Shown here in pieces: positions 35,417-44,320 of a stretch of 64,000 bases of DNA; position 1 is the first letter of the stretch, and every line of letters begins with the position of its first letter. Source of the stretch: CAMLDH01 sp966250375 (GTDB lineage Bacteria > Pseudomonadota > Gammaproteobacteria > Burkholderiales > Burkholderiaceae_D); NCBI GenBank assembly GCA_966250375.1, contig CBINHE010000005.1, forward strand, positions 1 through 64,000, written 5' to 3'. Under the pieces are notes generated by a model, which did not search any database, was not told the DNA's origin, and saw nothing but the letters and a program-made list of their open reading frames with translations. Both the position numbers and the translations under genes were made by a program.

Positions 35417-36271
35417 ATGCTGTTAGATTCAATCCGCACCCATCTTGATTCGCTATCGAAGTCAGAGAGAAAAGTTGCGCTCGCGGTATTGAAAAATCCT
35501 GAACTGGCCATTGCGGAAAACATTACCGCGCTAGCCAGGAACGCGCAGGTATCCGAACCGACGGTTGTACGCTTTTGCCGCGCGATCGGCTATGACGGCT
35601 GGCAAGAGTTCAAGCTGAAACTCGCGCAAGGCTTGGCGCTCGCGCTGCCCGGCGCGGATGAATCGCCGATGCAGGACGACCTCGCGTCCGACCTGGTCAA
35701 TAAAATCTGCAGCCGCTCGATCAACACCCTGCTCGACCTGCGCAACAATCTGCGCCCGGAAGCCATCCAGCGCGCGCTCGATGTACTGGTGCAATCGAAC
35801 AAGATCGAATTCTATGGGCAGGGCACGTCCGGCGTAGTCGCGGCCGATGCGCAGCACAAGTTCTTCCGCTCCGGCGTGCCGACGGTCGCGTACAGCGATC
35901 CGCATATCCACAGCATTTCAGCATCGCTGCTAAAAAAAGGCGATACGGTCGTCGCCATCTCGCAACGCGGCAACAGCGCCGCACTGCTGCGCAGCGTGCA
36001 ACTGGCGCGCAAGATGGAAGCCGACATCATTGCCCTCACCCCGAGTGGCACGCCGCTGGCGGAACTGGCGACAGTGCTGGTGCCGATCGACCTGAGCTTC
36101 AATACTGATCCGTACACGCCGCTCTCGGCACGTCTGGCGCACCTGGTCGTGATCGACATCCTGGCGGTGGGATTGGCGCTGAAGCGCGGTCCTGAGTTTC
36201 GCAGCAAGATGCAAAATGCGCAAAAGGCGCTGCAAAAATTCGATATGCAATTCGACTCGTTCTTTCGCTGA
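35417..36271 (+). CDS. hexR: HexR, RpiR-family transcriptional regulator
   Basis: A 284-residue regulator. The N-terminal RpiR helix-turn-helix (about 1-77: SERKVALAVLKNPELAIAENITALARNAQVSEPTVVRFCRAIG) is followed by a SIS sugar-phosphate domain (about 105-260: IEFYGQGTSGVVAADAQHKF, then VVAISQRGNSAALL). In proteobacteria HexR represses zwf, edd-eda and related genes and is released by KDPG. Its position between zwf and tal, and the two matching palindromes around 31.9-32.0 kb, support that role here, including likely control of its own operon. Confidence 0.92.
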   Translation: MLLDSIRTHLDSLSKSERKVALAVLKNPELAIAENITALARNAQVSEPTVVRFCRAIGYDGWQEFKLKLAQGLALALPGADESPMQDDLASDLVNKICSRSINTLLDLRNNLRPEAIQRALDVLVQSNKIEFYGQGTSGVVAADAQHKFFRSGVPTVAYSDPHIHSISASLLKKGDTVVAISQRGNSAALLRSVQLARKMEADIIALTPSGTPLAELATVLVPIDLSFNTDPYTPLSARLAHLVVIDILAVGLALKRGPEFRSKMQNAQKALQKFDMQFDSFFR

Positions 36272-36332
36272 CAGGGCGATGGCTACAATAACTTCCGTTG
36301 TCACTCGGCCACGTCTTCTACCCTCTTCCATC

Positions 36333-37268
36333 ATGAACCAACTCGAACAACTGAAGCAATACACCACCATCGTTGCCGACACCGGCGATTTCCAGTCCAT
36401 CAAGGCATACGCACCGCGCGATGCAACCACCAATCCATCGCTGATTTTAAAAGCGGTGCAAAAAGAGGAATACCAGCCACTGCTGGCGAAGGCTGTGCGC
36501 GACCATGCGGGCAAATCAACCGGTGAAATCATCGACCAATTGCTGATCGCATTCGGCAAGGAAATCCAGAACATCATCCCCGGTCGCGTATCGACCGAAA
36601 CCGATGCGCGCCTGTCGTTCGACACGCAAGGCACAATCGCCAAAGGCCGCGCGTTGATCGCACTATACGAAGCGGCCGACATCCCGCGCGAACGCGTGCT
36701 GATCAAGATCGCATCAACCTGGGAAGGCATACGCGCTGCAGAAGTGCTGGAAAAGGAAGGCATCCGCTGCAACATGACCTTGCTGTTCGCGCTGCCGCAA
36801 GCGATCGCCTGCGCGGAAGCGGGCGCCCAACTGATCTCGCCTTTTGTCGGCCGCATCCATGACTGGTATAAAAAATCGACCGGGCAGGAATACGCCGGCG
36901 CGGATGATCCCGGTGTGCAATCAGTGAAGCGGATTTATACCTACTATCGCAAGTTCGGCTATAAAACCGAAGTGATGGGAGCCAGTTTTCGCAACACGTC
37001 GCAGATTACCGAACTTGCCGGTTGCGACCTGCTGACGATCAGCCCTGAACTATTGCAAAAATTGACTGAAGGCGATACCCCTATCACGCGCAAGCTCAGC
37101 CCGGAGGCGGCGCAATCGGCAGACATGCAAAAGCTGGCGCTGGATGAGAAGACCTTCCGTCTCATGCTGAATGAGGATGCGATGGGCACGGAAAAGCTGG
37201 CGGAAGGAATTCGTTTGTTCTGTGCGGATGCGGTCAAGCTGGAAAAGATGATTGACGCATTGCGCTGA
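36333..37268 (+). CDS. tal: transaldolase
   Basis: A 311-residue TalB-type transaldolase of the non-oxidative pentose phosphate pathway, moving dihydroxyacetone units between sugar phosphates. The first signature DATTNPSLILKA begins at 30, and the Schiff-base Lys125 lies in VLIKIASTWEG. GADDPGVQSVKRIYTYYRKFGYKTEVMGASFRN near 190-220 and LTISPELLQKL follow. MNQLEQLKQYTTIVADTGDF is the family start; the open frame 39 codons further upstream overlaps hexR and is ignored. It is the last gene of the pgi-zwf-hexR-tal set. Confidence 0.96.
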   Translation: MNQLEQLKQYTTIVADTGDFQSIKAYAPRDATTNPSLILKAVQKEEYQPLLAKAVRDHAGKSTGEIIDQLLIAFGKEIQNIIPGRVSTETDARLSFDTQGTIAKGRALIALYEAADIPRERVLIKIASTWEGIRAAEVLEKEGIRCNMTLLFALPQAIACAEAGAQLISPFVGRIHDWYKKSTGQEYAGADDPGVQSVKRIYTYYRKFGYKTEVMGASFRNTSQITELAGCDLLTISPELLQKLTEGDTPITRKLSPEAAQSADMQKLALDEKTFRLMLNEDAMGTEKLAEGIRLFCADAVKLEKMIDALR

Positions 37269-37402
37269 CCTGCATTGACTCGTACTCGAGACGACGCGTC
37301 ATATCAGAAGTGGCGAAAACACGGTATCGATGAAGGACGGCAATCAATAAGTAGAGCAGGATGAGGATGGGTTTTATCTTGCCGCTTTTAACCCATCCTC
37401 CC

Positions 37403-37524
37403 TTGCAGGGCACACACAGGCTTGCAAGCCTGTGCCGTTCCGCAAGCAGTCGGAGGGCGCATTGCCTTGCAAGGCAATGCCGTTGCGCAGGCGTGGAGCA
37501 GTGCTCCACGAATTCCCTGCTTCA
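37403..37524. repeat. variable-palindrome repeats, copy 2 (two units)
   Basis: Perfect palindromes lie at 37415-37434 (CACAGGCTTG plus complement), 37459-37480 (GCATTGCCTTG plus complement) and 37492-37510 (CGTGGAGCA g TGCTCCACG), bounded by gcaggg and ccctgcttcacc. Flanks match the copy at 24251, but the arms differ. Confidence 0.8.
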
Positions 37525-37700
37525 CCATGTCGCATGAAACCCTTGCTCCCCCCTAATCCTCCGCCGGGCGCCTTCTTTGAAGGGGCAGGAAATTCCTTTC
37601 GCTGTCAAAAAACTTTTGGCCACTTGCTTATTGATTTTTCCTTAATTCGCGACAGCGAATTGCGGCTCTTCTCACCCCTTGGGAGAGGAACGGGGGTGTA
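37525..37700. other. spacer between two repeat copies
   Basis: No gene is seen. The stretch between the two variable-palindrome copies downstream of tal contains short T- and C-rich runs and nothing that looks coding. Confidence 0.4.
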
Positions 37701-37781
37701 GCAGGGATTTCGTGGTGCATGCACCACGCCTGCGAAACGGTATCCGCTTGCAAGCGGATACGCGCACTGCAAGTGAGGGAT
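37701..37781. repeat. variable-palindrome repeat, copy 3
   Basis: This copy is in the opposite orientation to copies 1 and 2. gcagggatttcg leads into CGTGGTGCATGCACCACG (37711-37728), then cctgcgaaacgg and TATCCGCTTGCAAGCGGATA (37741-37760). Both palindromes are perfect and differ in arm sequence from the other copies. Confidence 0.8.
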
Positions 37782-37868
37782 TGAGCGTTCTGACTGTCAT
37801 CCATTATGGAACGCTCAATAGTAAGCGCCAATTTCACCGCCCTTTGATAGAGGCTTCAAAATTGGCGC

Positions 37869-38819
37869 TTACGTTGATAATGCCCCCGCGAGGTGAACGG
37901 ATATCCCATTCCATTCCTTTTCTTGAAGCATCGTATAAGGCAAGGTAATGCTTGACAGTATCTTCTTTGCCTCAATATAAGTGATGTTAAGCAAGTCGGC
38001 TGGTTTCTGCCCCTGATTGTTTGTTATCGTAATATCAGCGCCAGCGTTCTTCAGCTTTTCGACCAATCCAAGATCTCTGTGAACAGCCGCATAATGAAGT
38101 GGAGTATTACCTTTCGAGTCTTGTGCGTTGATTATCCTTGTGTCTTTTGCCGCGCGTTCCAATAATGCATTAATGATAACACCAAAAGAAGTTGCATTTT
38201 CATTGCCGCTATCTCGATCTCGGTGCGTGTAGCCCTTCACAATCGCAAAATGCAGAGGCATTTTAGAACGAGCATCTCCAATACTTATATCGACCTCTGG
38301 ATGTTGAACAAAGCATAGAGCCGCCTCTGTTTGAGCATTAGCGATCGCCCACATCAAAGGCGTATTTTTAAACGTATTACCTCGAGCATTTGGGTTGGCG
38401 CCTTTTTCAATATACAAATTTATGATTTTTTTATACTCAATCCATGCTTGCTCGAACCGTTTCTCGGAAATTTCCCGAGTACCAACCATTGCCAAATATA
38501 TCAACGGAGCAGGAAGTGGACCATCGCAAGAATTTAAATAAGGCAGGTATAACGGATTGGCTAGTAGTGTTTCTGCTTCTTGATAGGTTTTAACACAATT
38601 CAACTGCTGAAGAATTGCCGATGGAGGATAAAAAAATACTCGCTCTATGGTGCGGCGGGCAGAATTAAGCCAATTTCGCAAAGATGACGGGTGAGAGCCA
38701 AGCTGAAGTGCATTATCCGGTGCCCTTTCACTTACTGGATTCAATGGCGCTTGCCTACCTTTGTCGATAGATGGAAGTGTCGGTGCATTTATCTTAAAAA
38801 TATCAGGGCGGTTTAGCAT
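37869..38819 (-). CDS. ankyrin-repeat protein, effector candidate
   Basis: A 316-residue protein from an AT-richer stretch. The N-terminal about 95 residues are unlike known folds and could hold a secretion or chaperone-binding signal. Ankyrin repeats follow at about 151-183 (NTPLMWAIANAQTEAALCFVQHPEVDI), 186-225 (MPLHFAIVKGY...INALLERA) and 237-266 (GNTPLHYAAVHRDLGLVEKLKNAGADI). Its start overlaps the stop of an upstream chaperone-like ORF by seven bases (ATGCTAA), as in many type III chaperone-effector pairs. There is no signal peptide or membrane helix. Delivery into a host cell is inference; ankyrin proteins can also act inside bacteria. Confidence 0.7.
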   Translation of the reverse strand: MLNRPDIFKINAPTLPSIDKGRQAPLNPVSERAPDNALQLGSHPSSLRNWLNSARRTIERVFFYPPSAILQQLNCVKTYQEAETLLANPLYLPYLNSCDGPLPAPLIYLAMVGTREISEKRFEQAWIEYKKIINLYIEKGANPNARGNTFKNTPLMWAIANAQTEAALCFVQHPEVDISIGDARSKMPLHFAIVKGYTHRDRDSGNENATSFGVIINALLERAAKDTRIINAQDSKGNTPLHYAAVHRDLGLVEKLKNAGADITITNNQGQKPADLLNITYIEAKKILSSITLPYTMLQEKEWNGISVHLAGALST

Positions 38820-39043
38820 AGGGCATTCTTGATCGAGCTATAGTCGGTTTGTTCCAGGCAATTAAGGTTCAGCATGTGTGCCAGATATGCCAGACGCTTC
38901 TCTGGTGCTGACGGTAGGTGGTCGAGGAGGACGTAAATGAACAGCTCTTCCTGTTCGGTCACGCGTTCCAGGTACAGTTCTGTACTGTCCTGCAGACGCA
39001 TTCCCGCCGTGCCGGCTTCGCCCAACACGAGGTTGATGATGAT
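38813..39043 (-). pseudogene. truncated ORF resembling a type III secretion chaperone
   Basis: An open frame of about 76 codons with no natural start: a stop at 39044-39046 and the IS66 relic cut its 5' end. The residues LQDSTELYLERVTEQEELFIYVLLDHLPSAPEKRLAYLAHMLNLN have the alternating strand-helix look of CesT-type chaperones (a beta segment, a LP turn, then an amphipathic helix ending in a leucine-rich LN motif). It overlaps the ankyrin gene by seven bases. A GTG at 39028 could still start a 71-residue product. The chaperone reading is by layout and pattern, not a firm match. Confidence 0.45.
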
Positions 39044-39137
39044 TTATTGCAAATGAGTGGCAGCTGACAGCGTAAAGTTCCATCGCGGACAACGGAAAAT
39101 CGCTCGTCCCGATGCTGGATCGCCGTGCGAACGCGCT

Positions 39138-39395
39138 TTATGCCACCAGTGCGGATGGCGCAACCGCCTGTCTCGGGGTGATATTCCAAGGCAGCAATTG
39201 CTCCAGCTCTTGGCGGGCCTTGAGCGGCGGCATCGTTTCAAATACGTGAAGCAAATACCGGTAAGGATCGAGCCCATTCGCCACCGCCGTTTGTACCAGA
39301 CTGTGCATGACCGCAATCGTGCGCGCCCCTTCCGGCCGGTCGGCGATGTTATTGCCTATCGATAACCGGCCATCGCGGAGATAAACCATTACGCC
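39138..39395 (-). pseudogene. IS66-family transposase, C-terminal remnant
   Basis: The minus strand encodes YLRDGRLSIGNNIADRP joined to EGARTIAVMHSLVQTAVANGLDPYRYLLHVFE and LEQLLPWN. These are the last part of an IS66 transposase. The segment normally between NN.A.R and the GA(R/T) motif (about 20 residues with FVIGRKNWLF) is missing, and everything upstream is gone. It borders the chaperone-like ORF and probably caused its truncation. Confidence 0.8.
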
Positions 39396-39581
39396 ATCCG
39401 GTTTTACCGCATTTTCAGCCCATCCTGCCGCCTCCCCTAAAGGAAAGAGAATCCTATGGCTATGCCAACTGACGGGTAATGATCAGGACAGAGTGACGAA
39501 TACTTTTGTTGCGCCCCGATCCGCGTCATAATCTCTGCGTATCTGTTGCTTTTTATCACTATCCGCAGCGTGCCGGGAGAA

Positions 39582-42500
39582 ATGAACATAATGAGAAATT
39601 CCAATAGCAACTTGTCCCGGCTCTCACTCCACCGCTGGCTGACGCTGGGCATATTCATCGTCTTCGCCGCAACCCTTGTCGTTTATACCTGGGCAGAAAA
39701 GCAGATCAATCGTGCCAATGCGTTGCGGCAGCAGTCATTTTTTCTGGCTAACGAGTTGCGCCAGTCATCTGATGACCTTACACGGATGGTTCGCACCTAT
39801 GTGGTGACCGGCGACTCCATCTACAAGCGAAAATATGAGGAAATCCTCGACATCCGCGATGGCAAGAAGCCCCGCCCGGTCAACGACCAAAACATCTACT
39901 GGGATCTGGTGCTGGCCGACGACCAGCGCCCGCGCCCGGCGGAACCAGTGCCCCCCTTGCTGGAGTTGATGCGGCAGACCAGCTTCACTGAAGAAGAATT
40001 AGCCAAGCTCGTGGAGGCCAAGACCAATTCGGATGCGCTCACGCGCATCGAATTTGCCGCGATGGCGCTGATCGAATCAGCCAACCCGCCAACCGAGGCC
40101 AACCGCGCCAAGGCAATTCATATGCTCCATGACGCAGCCTACCACCAGGCCAAGTCTGACATCATGCGGCCAATCAGCCAGTTTCATCGCATGGCGGATC
40201 AGCGTACGCTGGAGGCGATTCATGCTGCCCAAGCCTGCGCCACATGGATGCGTCTGACCTTTACCCTATTTGGCTTGCTGCTGCTCCCCCTGCTCTGGAG
40301 TGCGCGGCGGGCCTTGCATGCGATTCTGGGCGGATCGGTAAATGAGCTGCACGCGCGCATCGCTCGCCTCGGCAGCGGGGATTTTTCATCCGCCATCCCG
40401 TTTGCCCCAGGCATGGAAAACAGTGTGTTGGGCTGGTTATCGGAAACGAAAATCAATCTCGCCCGGATCGACGCGCAGCGCAAGGATGCCGAAGCGCGAA
40501 ACCAGCGTATCAACCAGCTTTACGCCGCTTTGAGCCAGTGTAATCAGGCCATCGTGCGCTGCACCAGCGAGACGGAATTGTTCGCGCAAGCCTGCCGCGT
40601 CGTAGTGGACTTCGGCGGCATGAAGATGGCGTGGATCGGCGTGCTTGACGAAAAAAGTAACCAGGTCAGGCCGATTGCATCCTTTGGCAGTGGCACGGAA
40701 TATCTGGACGGGCTGCAAATTTCGGTGAACGCCGATGATCCATCCGGACGCGGCCCGACTGGCACGGCGTTTCGCGAAAACCGGCCGTTCTGGTGTCAGG
40801 ATTTCCAGCATGACACCGCCAGCGAGGCGTGGCATGAGCGTGGCGCACAGTTCCGCTGGAGTGCATCCGCCGCACTTCCGCTGCATCGTGATAATGTTGT
40901 CAAGTTGGTTTTCAACCTGTATGCCGACGTAACCAACGCCTTCGATGAAGAGGTGCGCAACCTGCTGGTGGAAATGGCGGCGGACATTGACTATGCGCTG
41001 AAAAGCTTTGCGCGCGAAGCGCAACGTGAGCAGGCAGAAGAGGCGTTACGAGAGAGCGAACAGCGCTTGCGGACCATCATCGAGACGGAGCCGGAATGCA
41101 TCAATGTTCTTGACAGCGACGGCCGGCTCCTGGAGATGAACGCTGCGGGCCTCGCCATGTTCGAAGCAGATTCTCTGGAGGAGGCGCAACAGCACAATCT
41201 CGTAGACTTTCTTCTTCCCGAGTATCGTGATTCTTTTATCGCTTTGCATAGGCGCGTGATTCGTGGCGAAAGTGGGATTTTGGAGTTCGAAATCAAAGGA
41301 CTCGGCGGAACGCAGCGCTGGCTTGAAATTTTTGCTGCGCCAATGCGTAGCACGAACGGCAAAACCATAATGCTGCTTGGTATCACCCGAGACATTACCG
41401 CGCGCAAAGAGGCCGAGGAACGTATTCAATACCTGGCACATTTCGATGCCCTCACCGGACTGCCGAACCGCGCTCAGCTGGACGATCGCGCCAAATACGC
41501 CATCAGTCTGGCGCAGCGGAGTCAAGGGCCGGTGGCATTAATGTTGCTCGATCTCGATCACTTCAAGGACATCAACGACACGCTTGGCCACAGCATCGGC
41601 GATGTCTTGCTGATCGAACTGGCCAGACGGCTGCGACTGGCGTTGCGCGAGGAAGACATGGTGTCTCGCCTTGGCGGGGATGAATTCATCTTCCTGCTGC
41701 ACGACACTGATGCGCGCGGCGCTGCGCAAGTAGCGCAGACGCTGTTGGATGTCATCGCCGCGCCCTATCGAATAGAGCACTATGATTTGAACGTGAGCGG
41801 ATCGATCGGCATTGCTCTTTATCCCGATGACGGCACGGATCTGGAAACCCTTTCCAAGAGCGCCGATGCCGCCATGTATCACGTCAAGCAGGAAGGCCGT
41901 CACGGCTACCGTTTCTTTACCGCGGAAATGCAGGTCCGTTCGGCGCGCCACCTGCAATTGGTCAATGCGCTACGCCAGGCACTGGAACGCGACCAACTGG
42001 AGGTGCACTACCAGCCACAGGTATCCATGCAGGACGGGTGCATCATCGGGGCGGAAGCTCTGCTGCGCTGGACGCATCCGGAACTAGGCTCGGTATCGCC
42101 AGCGGAATTCATTCCCGCCGCAGAAGACAGCGGACTGATCCTGCCGATTGGGGAGTGGGTGCTAAGACGCGCAGCGCGGCAGGCAAAGTCCTGGATGCAG
42201 GATGGCCTTGCCCCACTGATCATGGCGGTGAATCTCTCCGCAGTGCAGTTCCGCCATTCCGACCTGCCCAATCTAGTCACGCGCATCCTTGACGAAGAGG
42301 GTTTGCCGCCGGAATATCTGGAGTTGGAGCTGACCGAGGGCGTAGCGATGCACGACCCGCAAGGCGCCATCGCCATGATGAACAACCTGCACGAGCGCGG
42401 CGTGCGCATGTCGATCGACGATTTCGGCACCGGCTACTCATCGTTGAGCCACCTGAAGAAATTCAAGGTGTACAAACTCAAGATCGACCAGTCCTTCGTG

Positions 42501-42731
42501 CGCGACATCAGCACCGATCCGGAAGACAGGGCTATTGTCGGCGCCATTATTAACATGGCGAAGAGCCTTGGACTGAAAACCATTGCCGAAGGCGTGGAAA
42601 CGGCAGGACAACTGGCATTCCTGCGCGAACAGGGCTGCGATGAGATGCAGGGCTATTACTACAGCAAGCCACTGCCGGCTGACCAGTTCGAGGTGTTTGC
42701 GCGGTCAAAGGTCGCTGAGAGCCTGCTCTAA
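39582..42731 (+). CDS. membrane-bound GAF-PAS-GGDEF-EAL cyclic-di-GMP enzyme
   Basis: A protein of about 1049 residues. The first membrane helix (about 19-38, WLTLGIFIVFAATLVVYTW), a periplasmic sensor region to about 205, and a second helix (about 210-230, LTFTLFGLLLLPLLW) are followed by a HAMP-like linker, a GAF domain (about 320-475), a PAS domain (about 490-615), GGDEF with intact RLGGDEF, and EAL with intact EALLRW, DDFGTGYSSLSHLK and KIDQSFVRD. Both catalytic motifs are intact, so it could make and degrade cyclic di-GMP; which dominates cannot be told. The ATG at 39591 has better spacing from gggaga than 39582, so the true N-terminus may be three residues shorter. No operon partners. 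Confidence 0.92.
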   Translation: MNIMRNSNSNLSRLSLHRWLTLGIFIVFAATLVVYTWAEKQINRANALRQQSFFLANELRQSSDDLTRMVRTYVVTGDSIYKRKYEEILDIRDGKKPRPVNDQNIYWDLVLADDQRPRPAEPVPPLLELMRQTSFTEEELAKLVEAKTNSDALTRIEFAAMALIESANPPTEANRAKAIHMLHDAAYHQAKSDIMRPISQFHRMADQRTLEAIHAAQACATWMRLTFTLFGLLLLPLLWSARRALHAILGGSVNELHARIARLGSGDFSSAIPFAPGMENSVLGWLSETKINLARIDAQRKDAEARNQRINQLYAALSQCNQAIVRCTSETELFAQACRVVVDFGGMKMAWIGVLDEKSNQVRPIASFGSGTEYLDGLQISVNADDPSGRGPTGTAFRENRPFWCQDFQHDTASEAWHERGAQFRWSASAALPLHRDNVVKLVFNLYADVTNAFDEEVRNLLVEMAADIDYALKSFAREAQREQAEEALRESEQRLRTIIETEPECINVLDSDGRLLEMNAAGLAMFEADSLEEAQQHNLVDFLLPEYRDSFIALHRRVIRGESGILEFEIKGLGGTQRWLEIFAAPMRSTNGKTIMLLGITRDITARKEAEERIQYLAHFDALTGLPNRAQLDDRAKYAISLAQRSQGPVALMLLDLDHFKDINDTLGHSIGDVLLIELARRLRLALREEDMVSRLGGDEFIFLLHDTDARGAAQVAQTLLDVIAAPYRIEHYDLNVSGSIGIALYPDDGTDLETLSKSADAAMYHVKQEGRHGYRFFTAEMQVRSARHLQLVNALRQALERDQLEVHYQPQVSMQDGCIIGAEALLRWTHPELGSVSPAEFIPAAEDSGLILPIGEWVLRRAARQAKSWMQDGLAPLIMAVNLSAVQFRHSDLPNLVTRILDEEGLPPEYLELELTEGVAMHDPQGAIAMMNNLHERGVRMSIDDFGTGYSSLSHLKKFKVYKLKIDQSFVRDISTDPEDRAIVGAIINMAKSLGLKTIAEGVETAGQLAFLREQGCDEMQGYYYSKPLPADQFEVFARSKVAESLL

Positions 42732-43001
42732 AGCGAATTGCCGAGGACGGTATTGATGCGATCCCCGCGCCAATACCGTCGTGGCGGCATCTATGCGCGG
42801 CGCGCGTGCCTGCCACTGATTCGCAAAACGCTATAGTGCCTTCAACCATAAATTCTGATACGACTGACGCAAGAAGCCGAACACTTGCGCTGCAGCGTGT
42901 TGACCAGCGTTGCCGAACTCACCAAAGCCATCAAGGAATACAACGCAGCAGTGCGGCCGGTACGGCCAGCAAAATTGCCTGACTTATTGCTGCGCGGGTC
43001 C

Positions 43002-43451
43002 TTACGATGCTTCTTCGGCAAAACGAGCACGAGGATACAGATGCTGCTGCTCGCTTCTGTGCATGCGGTAATGCAGATAACCGTCGGAGCGGCCTACTTC
43101 CATGAAACCGACTCTTTCAGCCAGGCGAATCGCTCTAGTGTTGCTCTCTTCGATACTCGTGAACAGCGTCTCCCTGGTCTGGAAAAATAGGGCGAGTGCC
43201 TGGCGGGCGATCGCGCGGGGATTCCATCTTCCCTGCCAATCTGGAGCGAGATCGATGTGAAGTCGATTGCCGTTGAGGGGCACGACACCGATCAGGTTTT
43301 CGTCTTCGAATATCCCGAATATAGTCCACCCGTGCAATAACTTTTCCACGTCTTTCACTGTAGTACCGCGGGGAACATGCGGGTTGTTCCGCATGTTCCA
43401 GTAAATTATGGGCGCACATAGTGCAGCGGTTGCGGGCAGTAGCCTGATCAT
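43002..43451 (-). CDS. GNAT-family N-acetyltransferase
   Basis: A 149-residue protein with a degenerate GNAT pattern: an N-terminal strand-helix MIRLLPATAALCAPIIYWN, TIFGIFEDENLIGVVPLNGNRLHIDLAPDWQGRWNPRAIARQALAL where the acetyl-CoA loop would be (QGRWNP replaces the usual Q-x-x-G-x-A), and the C-terminal ESNTRAIRLAERVGFMEVGR typical of the family. A strong ribosome site, ggagggg, precedes the start. It lies about 95 bases downstream of a small unknown gene on the same strand, separated by a hairpin. The pair looks like accessory, perhaps phage-derived, DNA. Substrate is unknown. Confidence 0.75.
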   Translation of the reverse strand: MIRLLPATAALCAPIIYWNMRNNPHVPRGTTVKDVEKLLHGWTIFGIFEDENLIGVVPLNGNRLHIDLAPDWQGRWNPRAIARQALALFFQTRETLFTSIEESNTRAIRLAERVGFMEVGRSDGYLHYRMHRSEQQHLYPRARFAEEAS

Positions 43452-43501
43452 GTTCGCTCCCCTCCATCAATAAATATCCTCGCAGTAAAAGGCTACTGCA
43501 C

Positions 43502-43528
43502 AACACAAACCGCCCGAGGGCGGTCCTC
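43502..43528 (-). terminator. possible terminator/attenuator between the unknown gene and GNAT
   Basis: On the minus strand ACCGCCC-tc-GGGCGGT is followed by ttgtgttgtg, a stem with a weak T-rich tail. It may end the 43547-43888 gene or limit readthrough into the acetyltransferase gene. Confidence 0.5.
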
Positions 43529-43546
43529 CTGCGGTAGAGGAACCTA

Positions 43547-43888
43547 TTAGAAAGGGTTCATTGGGTTGTTAGGAATATAGGTGTTAGGAGGAATATAGGT
43601 GTTAGGAGTAGAGGGGTTAGGAGGAGGGGTATCCGTCGGCAAGACAGGTGGCTGACCCATGCTCCCTAAATCCCCGAGACTCACACTTTTTAATATCGAT
43701 TCCACATCATTTGTGATCTGATCGGGGTTGAAATCCCCGAGCTTCGTATCGAATTGCGATAATGCATCATTTGTGATCTTGTCCATATCCTCCATGGAAA
43801 GTTCGGGGATGTCGGGCATCGCTGGCGGGATGAGGCCAAAAGTGAATACACTCCCGACGTTTTGAAAAAAGTCTCCAACGGCACTCAT
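43547..43888 (-). CDS. small protein of unknown function with Pro/Asn-rich tail
   Basis: A 113-residue protein beginning MSAVGDFFQNVGSVFTFGLIPP, with an acidic helical middle (MEDMDKITNDALSQFDTKLGDFNPDQITNDVESILKS) in which the ITNDA/ITNDV phrase is repeated, and a C-terminal low-complexity tail with repeats of NTYIP. A strong gaggag ribosome site lies 8 bases before the ATG at 43888; the frame is open 15 codons further upstream without one. No family is recognised. The acetyltransferase gene follows on the same strand. Confidence 0.6.
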   Translation of the reverse strand: MSAVGDFFQNVGSVFTFGLIPPAMPDIPELSMEDMDKITNDALSQFDTKLGDFNPDQITNDVESILKSVSLGDLGSMGQPPVLPTDTPPPNPSTPNTYIPPNTYIPNNPMNPF

Positions 43889-44320
43889 GAAATATCTCCT
43901 CAGTAAAATCGGTCCAATTGTCCAATTGTCCAATTATTCAGCTATTGAACATGCTCGCCTCTTGTAGAACACATATGAGGGGCGAAAGCGAAAAACCGCA
44001 ACTCCACGGTATACGCCACAGTTCTCCAGTTTGCGTTAGCCAGCACCGAAGAAATGTAACAAAACGATCATCGCAAGCCTCTCATACTTATGTGGCATGA
44101 GGAAAGTATTGGTTCCATTCATTCTGAGAGGCTTTTGCGGTGTGCAGTCAGACTCGTAGCGAAGAAGGGAACTACGGCGAATACGGTGCTGGAGTTTGCA
44201 TGAAGTGGTTGCCCGTCATGCCGAAATTGCTTTTTTTGAAACTTATGTGAAGAAGTGTTTGAGCGAGTGCTTCGCACTCTGAGTGACAGCCATCCTGTTA
44301 CACCTGTGACATGCACCTCA
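43889..44320. other. intergenic region
   Basis: No gene is supported in these 430 bases. A direct cluster (ccaattgtccaattgtccaa) lies near 43911-43931, upstream of the unknown small gene, and an imperfect inverted repeat (agcctctca / tgagaggct) spans 44075-44134. Confidence 0.4.

Noticed and set aside
42842..43030. Short frames on both strands between the GGDEF-EAL gene and the GNAT gene
   Set aside because: The plus-strand run LTQEAEHLRCSVLTSVAELTKAIKEYNAAV looks helical and could be a gene remnant, but it has no start and no recognisable family.
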